A DNA stretch of 13,096 nt from NCBI GenBank assembly GCA_034696485.1, contig JAQIWT010001010.1, positions 1-13,096 on the forward strand, given 5' to 3'. Source of the DNA: Isohypsibius dastychi (lineage: Eukaryota; Tardigrada; Eutardigrada; Parachela; Isohypsibiidae). The position numbers were made by a program, and so were the translations under genes. The notes under the pieces are model-generated. The model was not told where the DNA came from. It worked only from the letters and a program-made list of their open reading frames with translations, and made no database searches. Of the stretch, positions 1-7,795 are shown one piece after another (positions within the stretch are counted from its first letter, which is position 1; each line of letters begins with the position of its first letter).

Positions 1-2
1 TG

Positions 3-56
3 GTGGATGACTGGGATAAGGGTTTTGATGAGGAGCAGCCAGATCAGCAGTACTGA
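3..56 (+). CDS. 3' end of an unidentified protein-coding gene (last 17 codons plus stop)
   Basis: Reading from base 3 gives VDDWDKGFDEEQPDQQY followed by TGA at 54-56. The peptide is acidic with aromatic residues and looks like a natural C-terminus. I do not recognise the family, and the rest of the gene lies before the window. Reading direction is inferred from the open frame and acidic composition only. An alternative is that this is an alternative terminal exon of the MsrB gene whose C-terminal exon lies at 434-564. Low to moderate confidence. Confidence 0.4.
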   Translation: MDDWDKGFDEEQPDQQY

Positions 57-115
57 AGGATTCCGAGAAACTGCTCGTCAGCTCATGAAAGCGTTTATGG
101 CGCCATACCAAGTTT

Positions 116-146
116 CCCTGTACAATCAAGCTTGATTTGTACAGGG
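116..146. repeat. Near-perfect inverted repeat (31 bases) just after the first gene's stop
   Basis: The left arm CCCTGTACAATCAAG and right arm CTTGATTTGTACAGGG are reverse complements except for one extra A in the right arm. The arms abut at AAGCTT. As RNA this would form a long stem with almost no loop, about 60 bases past the stop codon at 54-56. It could be a 3' UTR structure or the remnant of a small palindromic element. Confidence 0.7.
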
Positions 147-246
147 ATTTTTCGAACCGCCATATTTTGTGAATTTCAATAATACTGCATTATTGAAGTA
201 TTGCTTATTGCTTTATGTATTCGACTCTGAAATATGTGGGGACTTG

Positions 247-271
247 ATATCTGAACCTGAAGTTCAGATAT
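247..271. repeat. Perfect 10-bp inverted repeat with 5-base loop
   Basis: ATATCTGAAC at 247-256 is exactly complementary to GTTCAGATAT at 262-271, separated by CTGAA. It is the second of three hairpin-capable sequences between 116 and 295. Confidence 0.7.
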
Positions 272-275
272 AAAT

Positions 276-295
276 ATCGCGATCTAAATTGCGAT
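276..295. repeat. Short inverted repeat ATCGC/GCGAT
   Basis: ATCGC (276-280) and GCGAT (291-295) can pair around a 10-base loop. After one mismatch, flanking AAA (272-274) and TTT (297-299) extend the stem. It lies directly beside the preceding hairpin. A five-base stem alone could be chance. Confidence 0.4.
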
Positions 296-433
296 TTTTA
301 ACGGTATATTCTTGTGTCTTGTAACACCTACTCTCATGTCTGGTTGTCCCGGGGTCTTAACTTTCACCTCATGTCCTTTTGTCTCCCGTCTTCGCAGTTG
401 GTGGAAATTTCCTTATTCTCGCTTTGAATCCAG

Positions 434-564
434 GAATGGTGAGAACGGAAGTGACATGCACCAAGTGTGGATCACATCTTGGCCACGTTTTCGATGATGG
501 ACCGAAGCCGACCGGTCAACGATATTGCATTAATTCGTGCTCGCTTAATTTTGGCAAAAAGTAA
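434..564 (+). CDS. msrB: C-terminal exon of methionine-R-sulfoxide reductase B (MsrB/SelR family)
   Basis: From the ATG at 436 this exon reads [20 protein letters not shown], continues through [14 protein letters not shown] and ends at TAA (562-564). This is the conserved C-terminal half of MsrB, the thioredoxin-dependent enzyme that reduces methionine-R-sulfoxide. Visible are the second zinc CxxC (CTKC), the [12 protein letters not shown] block and the catalytic cysteine in RYCIN, so this is a cysteine and not a selenocysteine form. The residue after INS is Cys, where family members usually have Ala. Two acceptors are possible: ...CCAG before 434, and a stronger pyrimidine-rich one ending ...TTCGCAG before 398. 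They differ by 36 bases and give the same frame, needing an upstream exon that ends in phase 1. No upstream MsrB exon (first CxxC, GWPSF region) is visible at 57-433, so the gene is partial here: a duplicated exon, a pseudogene fragment, or the last exon of a gene starting before the window. Confidence 0.75.
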
Positions 565-818
565 GAAACACTTTTCACTCTATTGTTGCTGCTTTATTTT
601 AATGTTCCCCACTGCTTTCGATAGAGTTTAACTGATTCCGAGCTTTTGAGATCGATTTGATTTTGCGCTTAAAGACTTATCGTCTCTGATTGATAAAAGC
701 GTGTTCTCGATTTTCTTTCTCACGGAGACCACGAATGAAATGAATATCATGAGAAGAGCGTCGCATGTTTATAATATCTTTTCCGAAGTTCGTTTAATTT
801 TAGTGGAACATATTTTCT
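565..818. other. Convergent 3' intergenic region between the MsrB exon and the GPCR
   Basis: I see no coding sequence here. It should hold the 3' UTRs of the plus-strand MsrB exon and the minus-strand receptor, which face each other across 254 bases. The only recognisable signal is a minus-strand AATAAA. Confidence 0.5.
593..598 (-). terminator. Putative polyadenylation signal AATAAA for the GPCR
   Basis: Plus-strand TTTATT reads AATAAA on the minus strand, 220 bases beyond the receptor's stop codon. This is a plausible 3' UTR length for a compact genome. If used, the receptor transcript would end close to the MsrB stop at 562-564. Confidence 0.45.
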
Positions 819-3802
819 TCAGTTCTTCCCATTCGCTGTCGTTCGTACGCTCGTAGTGAATCTGCTACGAATCGTACTGATGCTGGCAGACCGGAAGGCG
901 TTTGGTTTCCAGCAGCACAAAATTGCGCGATACGCTTCCCGGAATTTCTTATTCGTCATTGAGTACAGAATTGAATCCAGGACTGGGTTCGCATGGTACA
1001 GAAATCCTGAAGAACAATATGCATAATGTTTTGTCCAGATCGTTCAAGTTGAAAACATTACCGGAAATTGGAAAGAGAATCGTATGAATATCGTTCATCT
1101 TCCTCGCGTTTTCGCGGTCACTCCAGTCGACCAAAGCGAACATCAATCGCTGGGCATGGAAAAGTCCATAGCAAATACAAAAGTTTGCAATAATCGCCAC
1201 TGAAATTGTGTTGTCGTAATCAACGGCTGTTTGTGATTGCAGTGCAAAGGTCACTTACAAAGAATGTGGAAAATTCTCTTGTTCGACTGTGTTAGCTGCG
1301 TCATATCGATGGATCTCGTTAAGGTCACGCGGCGATCTCGTTTGGCATACATGGCTCGCAAGGTCGCGCAGTCAGGTTCGTTTCTCCGAGGGGACTCAAG
1401 AACGTCCGAAGTTCCACTCGCCGGGAACACATCGTTTTCTGGTACGTCGGGATTGTTTCGTCGCTTGATGACCATCCATATGTGGGAATACAGCGTACCG
1501 AGGATGATCAACGGCAGAATGTAGAAACAAACTGCTGAATCTGCGGAAACATTGGTAAAACAATGGTTTTGTTTTGAAATTATAGACGTTTTTTCATAAT
1601 CAGAGAAACATATTTTGTCGCATTCAGGCAGATTTCATGAAGAACTTATACCAAATTGTTTCTATCAAATTTGGAATATGCTAATCTTTTGTTAGATTAG
1701 TAAATTGTTAGTCAAAGTTATCGCTCGCGTTGTTATTTTCTAGATTGTCTGTTTATTACTCTGCTCGTTGAGATTTATTGTTTTGCAGATTGGGTTCGTA
1801 GTCTTCGGGGCAGTACTTACATAGGAACAACGGGACGAGCTGGTAATTCAGATTATAATGTATCGCGCACCAGGAAGCTTGTAAAATATTGGATCCATCC
1901 GGAGTTTTGAGGTAGTTGACTTTGTCTGAAATAAACACCGTGGGTCAATCATCCGAAATTCTGAATAGGCGAATTCAAAACTTGGATTGGGAGATTCTTA
2001 CTATAAAAGGCAAATGGAGCAGCGTTTATGAGCGAAAGAATCCAGCAACCGGAAATGACTTTCCATGCCCGAGATCGGCTGGCTGTACTGAACATCAGTA
2101 GAGGAAAGACAACAGCAAAGTATCTTTCAAGGGTGAAAGCAGCTAAATGGGTAAGATAATATGATAATGAATAAAATGAATAGAATGGCTTCGGGAGCAG
2201 CAACCGGAACCGTACTTATTGTTAGTATGGAGGAATAAAGAGCGGCTTCCGATATCAGGGCAACGATCGAACATGTGAACTGGCCCATGAACCACGGATA
2301 CTGGAATAAAAAACATGTGCATTTCAAAACCAAAAAGAAAGAAGTGCAGAAATACCTGATTCCAGTATTTATAAATTTCCAGAGGCAAACCTGTAATTTG
2401 ACTTGCATCTTCTTTTTTTAGTAATATTGAGACTGACTTACTTATGAATATTTGGATCAGGTCCGTCAAAGCCAAACTGGAAGGAAAACATGTATTAAGA
2501 TGTTTGGGAAAATAACCTTCTGGATAATTATGTTGTTTTGATACTGGCTGTTTTATGGCATCACCAGAAACTTAAAATGCTGAAGATGTCATCACACTTC
2601 GACTTCAAAAATGTCAAGTGTCAGTAAGCGACAGTTTAGGGATGTTCTTTTTGTATTGCAACTAACTTAACCTTATTGAAATTGTGTATGGCCGAGTTAC
2701 TTATCATGACCCCATCTTATTTATAGACGATTATTTGCTTCAACCGGCGTTCAAAGCCCGTGTCAAATAAAAGAACACTTCTGAGATTTGGGGATTCGGT
2801 AACCAATAACAGAAAGGGAAACGATTTCGGGTCAACTGTTTATTTCTGCCAACAAGATTCGTCAATTGGGACTGAAATGCTAATTAAATCCAAGCTCAAA
2901 TCTAGTCCATTGTTGCTCTCCCGAGAGTCGTCAACGAGAGCCGCAAGGACCACGCGGATTGATCACAGCCGGAACTTCGACCCGGCTCGTCAGTTTTTTG
3001 ATTTTCACAAAAGAAAAGATTTTCTTAAAATTTTGTTAATTCTGTTAAACAAAACTCAGGGTAGCCGGACGTTACCGACTTGAATGTTGCTATTATTTAG
3101 GTTTACATGTTTTCGATGGTTGGTACTGGAAAAGAGAGAGGTGGAACCAAATGTTTTCTTGGATGGTTTGTTGATTAGATCGTACGCGGAACTTGAATTT
3201 AAATGGGGTGATGACAAGAACAGCAGTGTCGCTGATGGATTCTGTTTCACAACAACCTCGTTGCTTGCGATTTACGAGAGTTTAATTAAGTGAGTTCGCC
3301 CAGTTAGAACATTTGCAACCGTTTTTTGGGTAATGATGGATGACTGTTTTGAATGCTGATTATGTCACTGACAATGCCGGAAGCTAAAAACAATTCAGAT
3401 GGCTGATATTTTGAAAAGTATCCATATTATTCTCTGGAAAGACGTTTGTACCTTAGCTCCTGCCTCATATTATTAAGCTTTATTTTATAAGTCAGTCAAT
3501 TTGCCTTTCTTCTTACTTCATCAAATAAGTGTCCACGCCCGGCCATTTCCGCAGCCGGTTTGCGCTCACAAGAACGCAAATTGTCAGTCCGTTGCCGGTT
3601 ACTCCCAAAATGAAAAGGGAAGAGTACACGACCTATACCAAATACATAAATATATTTAACATTTTTAAAACTTGCCGGAAACTCTTACCGTGTAGACTAT
3701 GCTGTTCTGAACAACACGGTCTCCGAGATGTTCGCGAATATAACAATCCATATCACATCTGGTCCTATTTGGTTCAGTTGCGTTGAGGATATCAACTTCC
3801 AT
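819..3802 (-). CDS. Class A neuropeptide GPCR, neuromedin-U/pyrokinin/CAPA (PRXamide)-receptor-like
   Basis: Seven-transmembrane receptor of 412 residues for a peptide ligand at the plasma membrane, probably G-protein coupled. Exons on the minus strand: 3802-3689, 3632-3517, 2476-2442, 2390-2356, 2300-2216, 2142-2002, 1925-1821, 1540-1259, 1199-1062, 1006-819. All introns are GT-AG and all phases agree. The start MEVDILNATEPNRTRC has two N-glycosylation sites (NAT 7-9, NRT 12-14) and Kozak context acaATGg. Landmarks: TM1 GVTGN (48-52), TM2 LALTD (78-82), then SLPLEIYKYWNQYPW (89-103), C110 pairing with ECL2 C195, SEAALYSSILTI and ERY (134-136), TM5 with LPLIILGTLY, and TM6 ending FHAQRLMF. 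The LPLEIY...W.QYPW, SILTI.AFTLERY and FHAQRL blocks are typical of the neuromedin-U/PRXamide group; the exact ligand cannot be assigned. Oddities: CWxP is CYGL (314-317), NPxxY is DSILY (361-365), two consecutive exons are 35 bases each, and intron 2 is 1,040 bases. The third intracellular loop (about 230-295) is long and charged. Confidence 0.9.
2477..3516 (-). other. Long second intron of the GPCR, with open frames of unknown status
   Basis: The intron runs from the GTAAGA donor after the TM1 exon to the CTTCCAG acceptor before the TM2 exon. At 1,040 bases it is far longer than the gene's other introns (51-76 bases, plus one of 280). It holds plus-strand open frames at 2760-3083 and 3084-3293. 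The second can be read from an acceptor-like ATTATTTAG (to 3099) to a donor-like AAGTGAGT (about 3291), but I recognise no family. It may hold regulatory sequence or decayed exons. Confidence 0.5.
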
Positions 3803-3862
3803 TGTTTCAAGGTTTAGGTTTAACAAGAAGACCAAGGGAGAACCGTCGGTGGAGTGCTTCCT

Positions 3863-4144
3863 TCAAAATCTAACCGTTTGCTCCCGGAACGTGTGCTGCC
3901 GAATCACTGCATCCCGCCGACTCCTCTGAACTTGTGATTCGCTTTCAGTGTCATACAGATCTATTGTAAATCTTCTTTGTGACAGCCTTCCTCCTACGCA
4001 CCATTTAGGATATTCGTTTAACTTATCGGCGGATGATGTGTTCATTTGCTCTCTGAGAAGCCGACGAATCTTGAAGTCTGGTCCGCCCGGCCCGTCTGTC
4101 TCGGTGCAAAATAAAAATATGGGGTCCACTAAGAAATAATCCAT
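3863..4144 (-). other. 93-codon open frame upstream of the GPCR start (possible 5' leader uORF)
   Basis: An ATG-initiated frame of 93 codons ends 60 bases before the receptor ATG at 3802, on the same strand. Its translation (MDYFLVDPIFLFCTETDGPG...) matches no family I know. If the receptor transcript starts upstream of 4144, this would be an upstream ORF; otherwise it is chance. No splice pair links it in frame to the receptor. Confidence 0.25.
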
Positions 4145-4312
4145 GAAAAAAGGTTATTTTGCGAGGTTCCACATCAAAGATGCCTCTACCTCTACAACAT
4201 CGTTTATCCAGTCAATAGGGTTCGCGAAGACAAAGGAAAAGGATACCTGTTCCTTGACGGAAGACCATTTGGGAGCGAATACCTAGCGCAGTATTTCGAT
4301 GTTGTTCACTGA
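4133..4312 (+). other. Coding-like open stretch, unrecognised; possible terminal exon or decayed gene fragment
   Basis: After a TAA at 4130-4132 the frame stays open for 59 codons to TGA at 4310-4312. It includes YLYNIVYPVNRVREDKGKGY and then LFLDGRPFGSEYLAQYFDVVH. The mix of aromatic, glycine and charged residues looks like protein and not random sequence. It has no ATG, and a possible acceptor is TTTTGCGAG before 4164. I cannot name the family. It lies between two divergent genes, so it would have to belong to an extra gene or to a pseudogene remnant. Confidence 0.3.
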
Positions 4313-4659
4313 TTAAACGAACATGAACTGTTTTACAAATTCGTATTATAAACAGTTCTAAAGGCTTAATTCGCAAGATCAGTCCGAAAAAAGAAGATGA
4401 CCATGGGAGTTCCAGTTTTCACAAGTCAGACAGGCGGGCATATAGCGAAGCGAGGTGATAGCGAATGAGCACGCACTGATGTAAGTGGCCAGCGAGCAAC
4501 TACGCGGGGCCAGGGGGCTTCCGTCGTTTTTCTGAAGTGAAAGTGCGAAATCACCCATGAAAAACATCGTTTTCGTCTGCTGTTTGTAGTTATTAAAACA
4601 TCGTTCTGTATGAATCTAATCTGAGTGCGTGAAACGATTCATTGATTCCTGGAGGAAAG
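4313..4659. other. Upstream region of PSMA1 (part of the GPCR/PSMA1 divergent intergenic)
   Basis: It contains the likely PSMA1 5' UTR and promoter but no recognisable TATA box. A perfect 9-bp inverted repeat, GAACTGTTT (4325-4333) and AAACAGTTC (4350-4358), sits just after the coding-like stretch. A minus-strand open frame at 4379-4567 shows no family resemblance. Confidence 0.4.
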
Positions 4660-6262
4660 ATGGTGAGTCTACCAGAAACGAGCGATTTGAGCGCTGGATC
4701 AGGCTTATTTAAATGGACTGACGAATGTATTCCTCGAAGAATTTCCATGAAGTATTCTTCGTCTTCGATTTCAACGTTGACATTTTTTTATTCCTTTTCA
4801 GTTTCGAAACCAGTATGATTACGATGTCACCATCTGGAGTCCACAAGTGAGCAAATGGGTTTATCGGTAGTACGAGCTGGAACAACGATCAACGGACTAT
4901 ATTTTGGTTCTTTTAGGGTCGGCTCCATCAAATTGAGTATGCCATGGAAGCTGTTAAACAGGGCTCTGCGGTCGTTGGGATGAAGAATTCCACCCATGCG
5001 GTCGTGGCTGCAGTTAAGGTTTGTTGCTGATGGTTCGCACTCCACTTCCTATTATTTGGTGAACTCACGGTTGTTTTGTTTTCCAGAGAGTTCCATCAGA
5101 ACTGGCGTCTTACCAGAAGAAAATCTTTGCGATAGATGAGCATTGCGGAGTTGGAATCGCTGGTCTGACTGCTGATGCCAGAACTATCAAGTAGGAAAAA
5201 AGGATATTAAACAAGAGACCGGAAATAATTCTTCCATTTTTAGTAACTTCCTGCAAACAGAGTGCTTGAATCATAGATATGCCTATTCCTGTCCGATTCC
5301 CTGCAGTCGCCTTGTTGGGATGCTGGGAAATAGTACGTGTTGTTCAGTTACATCACGGTGCTGGTTGTAATGAGCTTGTTGTTCTCAGAGATGCAAGTTT
5401 CCACCCAGGAAGAATCAGGCCGTCCGTATGGTGTTGGATTGCTACTTATTGGATACGATGTGAGTTTGAGGAACTGATGAAAATGGGTTTTTAATGAATA
5501 GGTCATGACGGCTTCGTGATCGCCTTTTCTAGAGTTGAAATTGATTGTATACGAAGTTTCGGTTGGTTGTCCTTGATTTCCGCTTCACTGAATAATCATA
5601 CTCTAAATATATCCAATTAAATGACGATTTCTTGGTTGTTTTGCAGCACAAAGGCCCTCATTTAATCCAGATTGACCCATCTGCCAACTATTATGAATGC
5701 AAGGGCATGTCAATTGGAGCTCGATCCCAGTCCGCTCGAACTTATTTGGAAAAGAATTTGGACGACTACCTCGGATGTACGTTCCATGTTACTTTCATTT
5801 GAAATTCAAGCTTGATAGTTTTATATTTTGCAGCTCAATCTGTAGAAGATTTAGTTCGTCACGCGTTGCGAGCTCTTCGAGACACTTTGGCAAACGACCA
5901 GGAACTGAGTTCGAAATTGGTTTCTGTCGCGGTTGTTGGGAAAGATCATCCCTTCCAAGTTTACAACGACGAACTTGTGGAGACTTTTGTAAGAATTCTC
6001 ACGCTGTGCTAGATTTTAAGGAATTAATCGTGTTTTTTTTAAAGATTTCCGTGGTCGTCAAAGAGCCGAGGAATACGTCTCGCCAAGTTCCAGTGGTAAA
6101 ATAGAACAAATTGATTAATTAAGCTGATTAAAGAATAATTCGCGTTCACAGGGTTTTGCAGCTGATACTGATTTAATGGAAGAAGATAATGGACCCCAAC
6201 CGCCACCTGATGCCGAACCTGTTGTAGCGTTAGATGTTGCTGAACATGGTCATCAACCTTGA
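4660..6262 (+). CDS. PSMA1: 20S proteasome subunit alpha type-1 (alpha6)
   Basis: Structural, non-catalytic subunit of the outer alpha ring of the 20S proteasome in cytosol and nucleus; the alpha ring gates substrate entry and docks the 19S cap. Exons: 4660-4662, 4802-4846, 4917-5018, 5087-5190, 5244-5332, 5389-5459, 5647-5776, 5834-5988, 6045-6095, 6152-6262, giving 286 residues with consistent phases and GT-AG introns. Coding exon 1 is only the ATG, followed directly by GTGAGT. The N-terminus [20 protein letters not shown] followed by [12 protein letters not shown] is the alpha-subunit signature. Further conserved blocks are [41 protein letters not shown] and the helix [16 protein letters not shown]. 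The acidic, proline-rich tail ([16 protein letters not shown]...) is divergent, as usual for alpha-1, and makes the protein about 20 residues longer than the roughly 263-residue vertebrate form. Exon 9 (17 codons, [10 protein letters not shown]...) is the least certain in frame, but phase 0 on both sides supports it. Confidence 0.95.
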
Positions 6263-6542
6263 TAAAAACCGTATTTATGAACGGTCTATTTTATCTGTTG
6301 TTCTTCTGCTGGGTTCTTCGCTGGAATTGTCATTTGGTAATTTTCTACGAGTCGGAAGCGCTGTTAATCCGATCGGAGCGGAAATTCTTAAAAGTTACTT
6401 TTGTATACTGCTGCAGTTTCGAAACTGTTTTACATGCAGAAGCAAGATATCAGAAATGTATGCAGAATAATACTTCAGATATATACAGATCATTACACCG
6501 CTTCAATAAGAAACTGAAATTGATTTGGTATTGACGTTGATT
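6263..6542. other. Convergent 3' region between PSMA1 and the 399-residue protein
   Basis: This 280-base AT-rich stretch holds both 3' UTRs. I see no canonical AATAAA for either gene, only near-matches such as GATAAA right after the PSMA1 stop and AATAAG near 6507. No coding sequence is supported; open frames here continue PSMA1 shadow frames. Confidence 0.4.
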
Positions 6543-7795
6543 TTACGGAGATTCAGTTACAGTGTCGTTCGAATCATCACTCTTGGCCGATTTGAAAGAC
6601 TCTGAGCTACCGGAACGTTTCAAAATTGGTCGACTAGGCGAACGAGTTGTTTGTTTTGAACTGCTGGATGATGTTTCCGCCGAGGTTACCTTTCCTGGAA
6701 TCTCGGCCTTATCTGCAGAAGAATTCCGGACACTGGTGACCTTGTCCCTCTGTGGGACGTATTCGCCGGAAGTGGATGCTTGGTTCACCGAGTTTCTCCG
6801 GTCCGAAGAACCTTTTCTTGGTGGAATCTGGTTCTTCCGTTCATAATACAATAACTCACGCAATTCATAGACATCGCGAGAGATCGAATCAATCTGAAGA
6901 AGTTCGGTCAAACGGAAGTCAGAAACAATACGATTATATTTCTCACCACGTTGTACATCGTTCCCAACTTGTCCGAAATCACATCATACCCAAATGACTC
7001 TTGTTCCGTATTGAAATAATTCGTATTATCCAATTCTCTATGCGCGAACAGCAATCCCATCTGCTTCCGCCTTGTCGAACGGAGCTTTTCGAATAAATGC
7101 TGTTTATCCCGGTTAAACGGGTAACGGTTGTGCTCCAGCGCTCCCATCAGCCTCAATATATCTTTATCCACTTTGTCACTTTCTTCCTTAGTAAAACAAA
7201 TCTTTGGACGCTGGTTGTCCTCGACGGGAGTTCCTTGGCTGGCTTCCGGGGGAAACGGAGAATCCTGATCTGTAGCGCCCTCTAGGATGACATTCTCATC
7301 CCTTTCTGGAATGGCTGTCCGAATAGGTTTTTTATCTCTTTCTCTTCTCCATACATCGGCGCGTTCTTTGAGGGTATCGTAGCTGAAATTAATCCTTACA
7401 GTCGGTCCTTTTTCGCGAACTGGGGGAACGGGAGCTGGCTTGCTTTTTCTCCCAATTTTCGAAGAGGACTTTTTCGATTCTGAATCGGATGTTCGAGGTA
7501 ACATTTCAATCGACACTTCGCCATGCAGCGACGAAGTTATGTCCCGTGCCTTTTCTGAAGGATCTGCAGCCCCCATAGACTGAGCTCGACGGACATCCTG
7601 ACTTTCAGGGGCAAATCCAACATTTTGCACTTTCTTCTGAGACCAATCCCTGAGCGAGCTCCGCATTGGATTTGGCTGGAAAAGAGATTGAACCCAGGAA
7701 GCAGCTTCTTTTGCCTGCTCCGGTCGGGCTTCCGACGTAGATGGGTAAACCTGTATCGAGCTTCCTGGCTGGGATGATCTTCTTGGATCCGTCAT
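6543..7795 (-). CDS. Uncharacterised two-exon protein, 399 residues, mostly low-complexity with a helical core
   Basis: Exon 1 is 7795-6947 (283 codons) and exon 2 is 6893-6543 (116 codons plus stop). They are joined in phase 0 across a 53-base intron (GTGAGA...TTCTTCAG). Without splicing, frame 1 would stop soon after ...KLGTMYNV; with it the protein continues IDSISRDVYELRELLYYERK. Residues 1-200 are polar and rich in Ser, Arg and Pro, with a PxxP-type segment PAPVPPVRE (120-128) beside a basic patch. Residues about 202-310 look helical and amphipathic (DKVDKDILRLMGALEHNRYP, then FEKLRSTRRKQMGLLFAHREL). Residues 311-399 are again Ser/Lys-rich and end in DDSNDTVTESP. There is no signal peptide or membrane segment, so it is probably intracellular. 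I do not recognise the family. A TTTATTCTAG just before GAAATG at 7795 could be an acceptor, so a 5' UTR intron or spliced leader is possible. Confidence 0.75.

Noticed and set aside
57-300. SECIS element for a selenoprotein MsrB
   Set aside because: The hairpins lack the ATGA...AA...GA core, lie upstream of the MsrB exon, and that exon already has a cysteine codon at the catalytic site.
5697-6104. 135-codon plus-strand frame in PSMA1
   Set aside because: It reads across PSMA1 introns in a shifted frame; the spliced proteasome reading is conserved throughout.
6562-6846. Plus-strand frames of 94 and 81 codons opposite the 399-residue gene
   Set aside because: They lie antisense to the Ser-rich exon, and the splice-consistent minus-strand reading explains the region.
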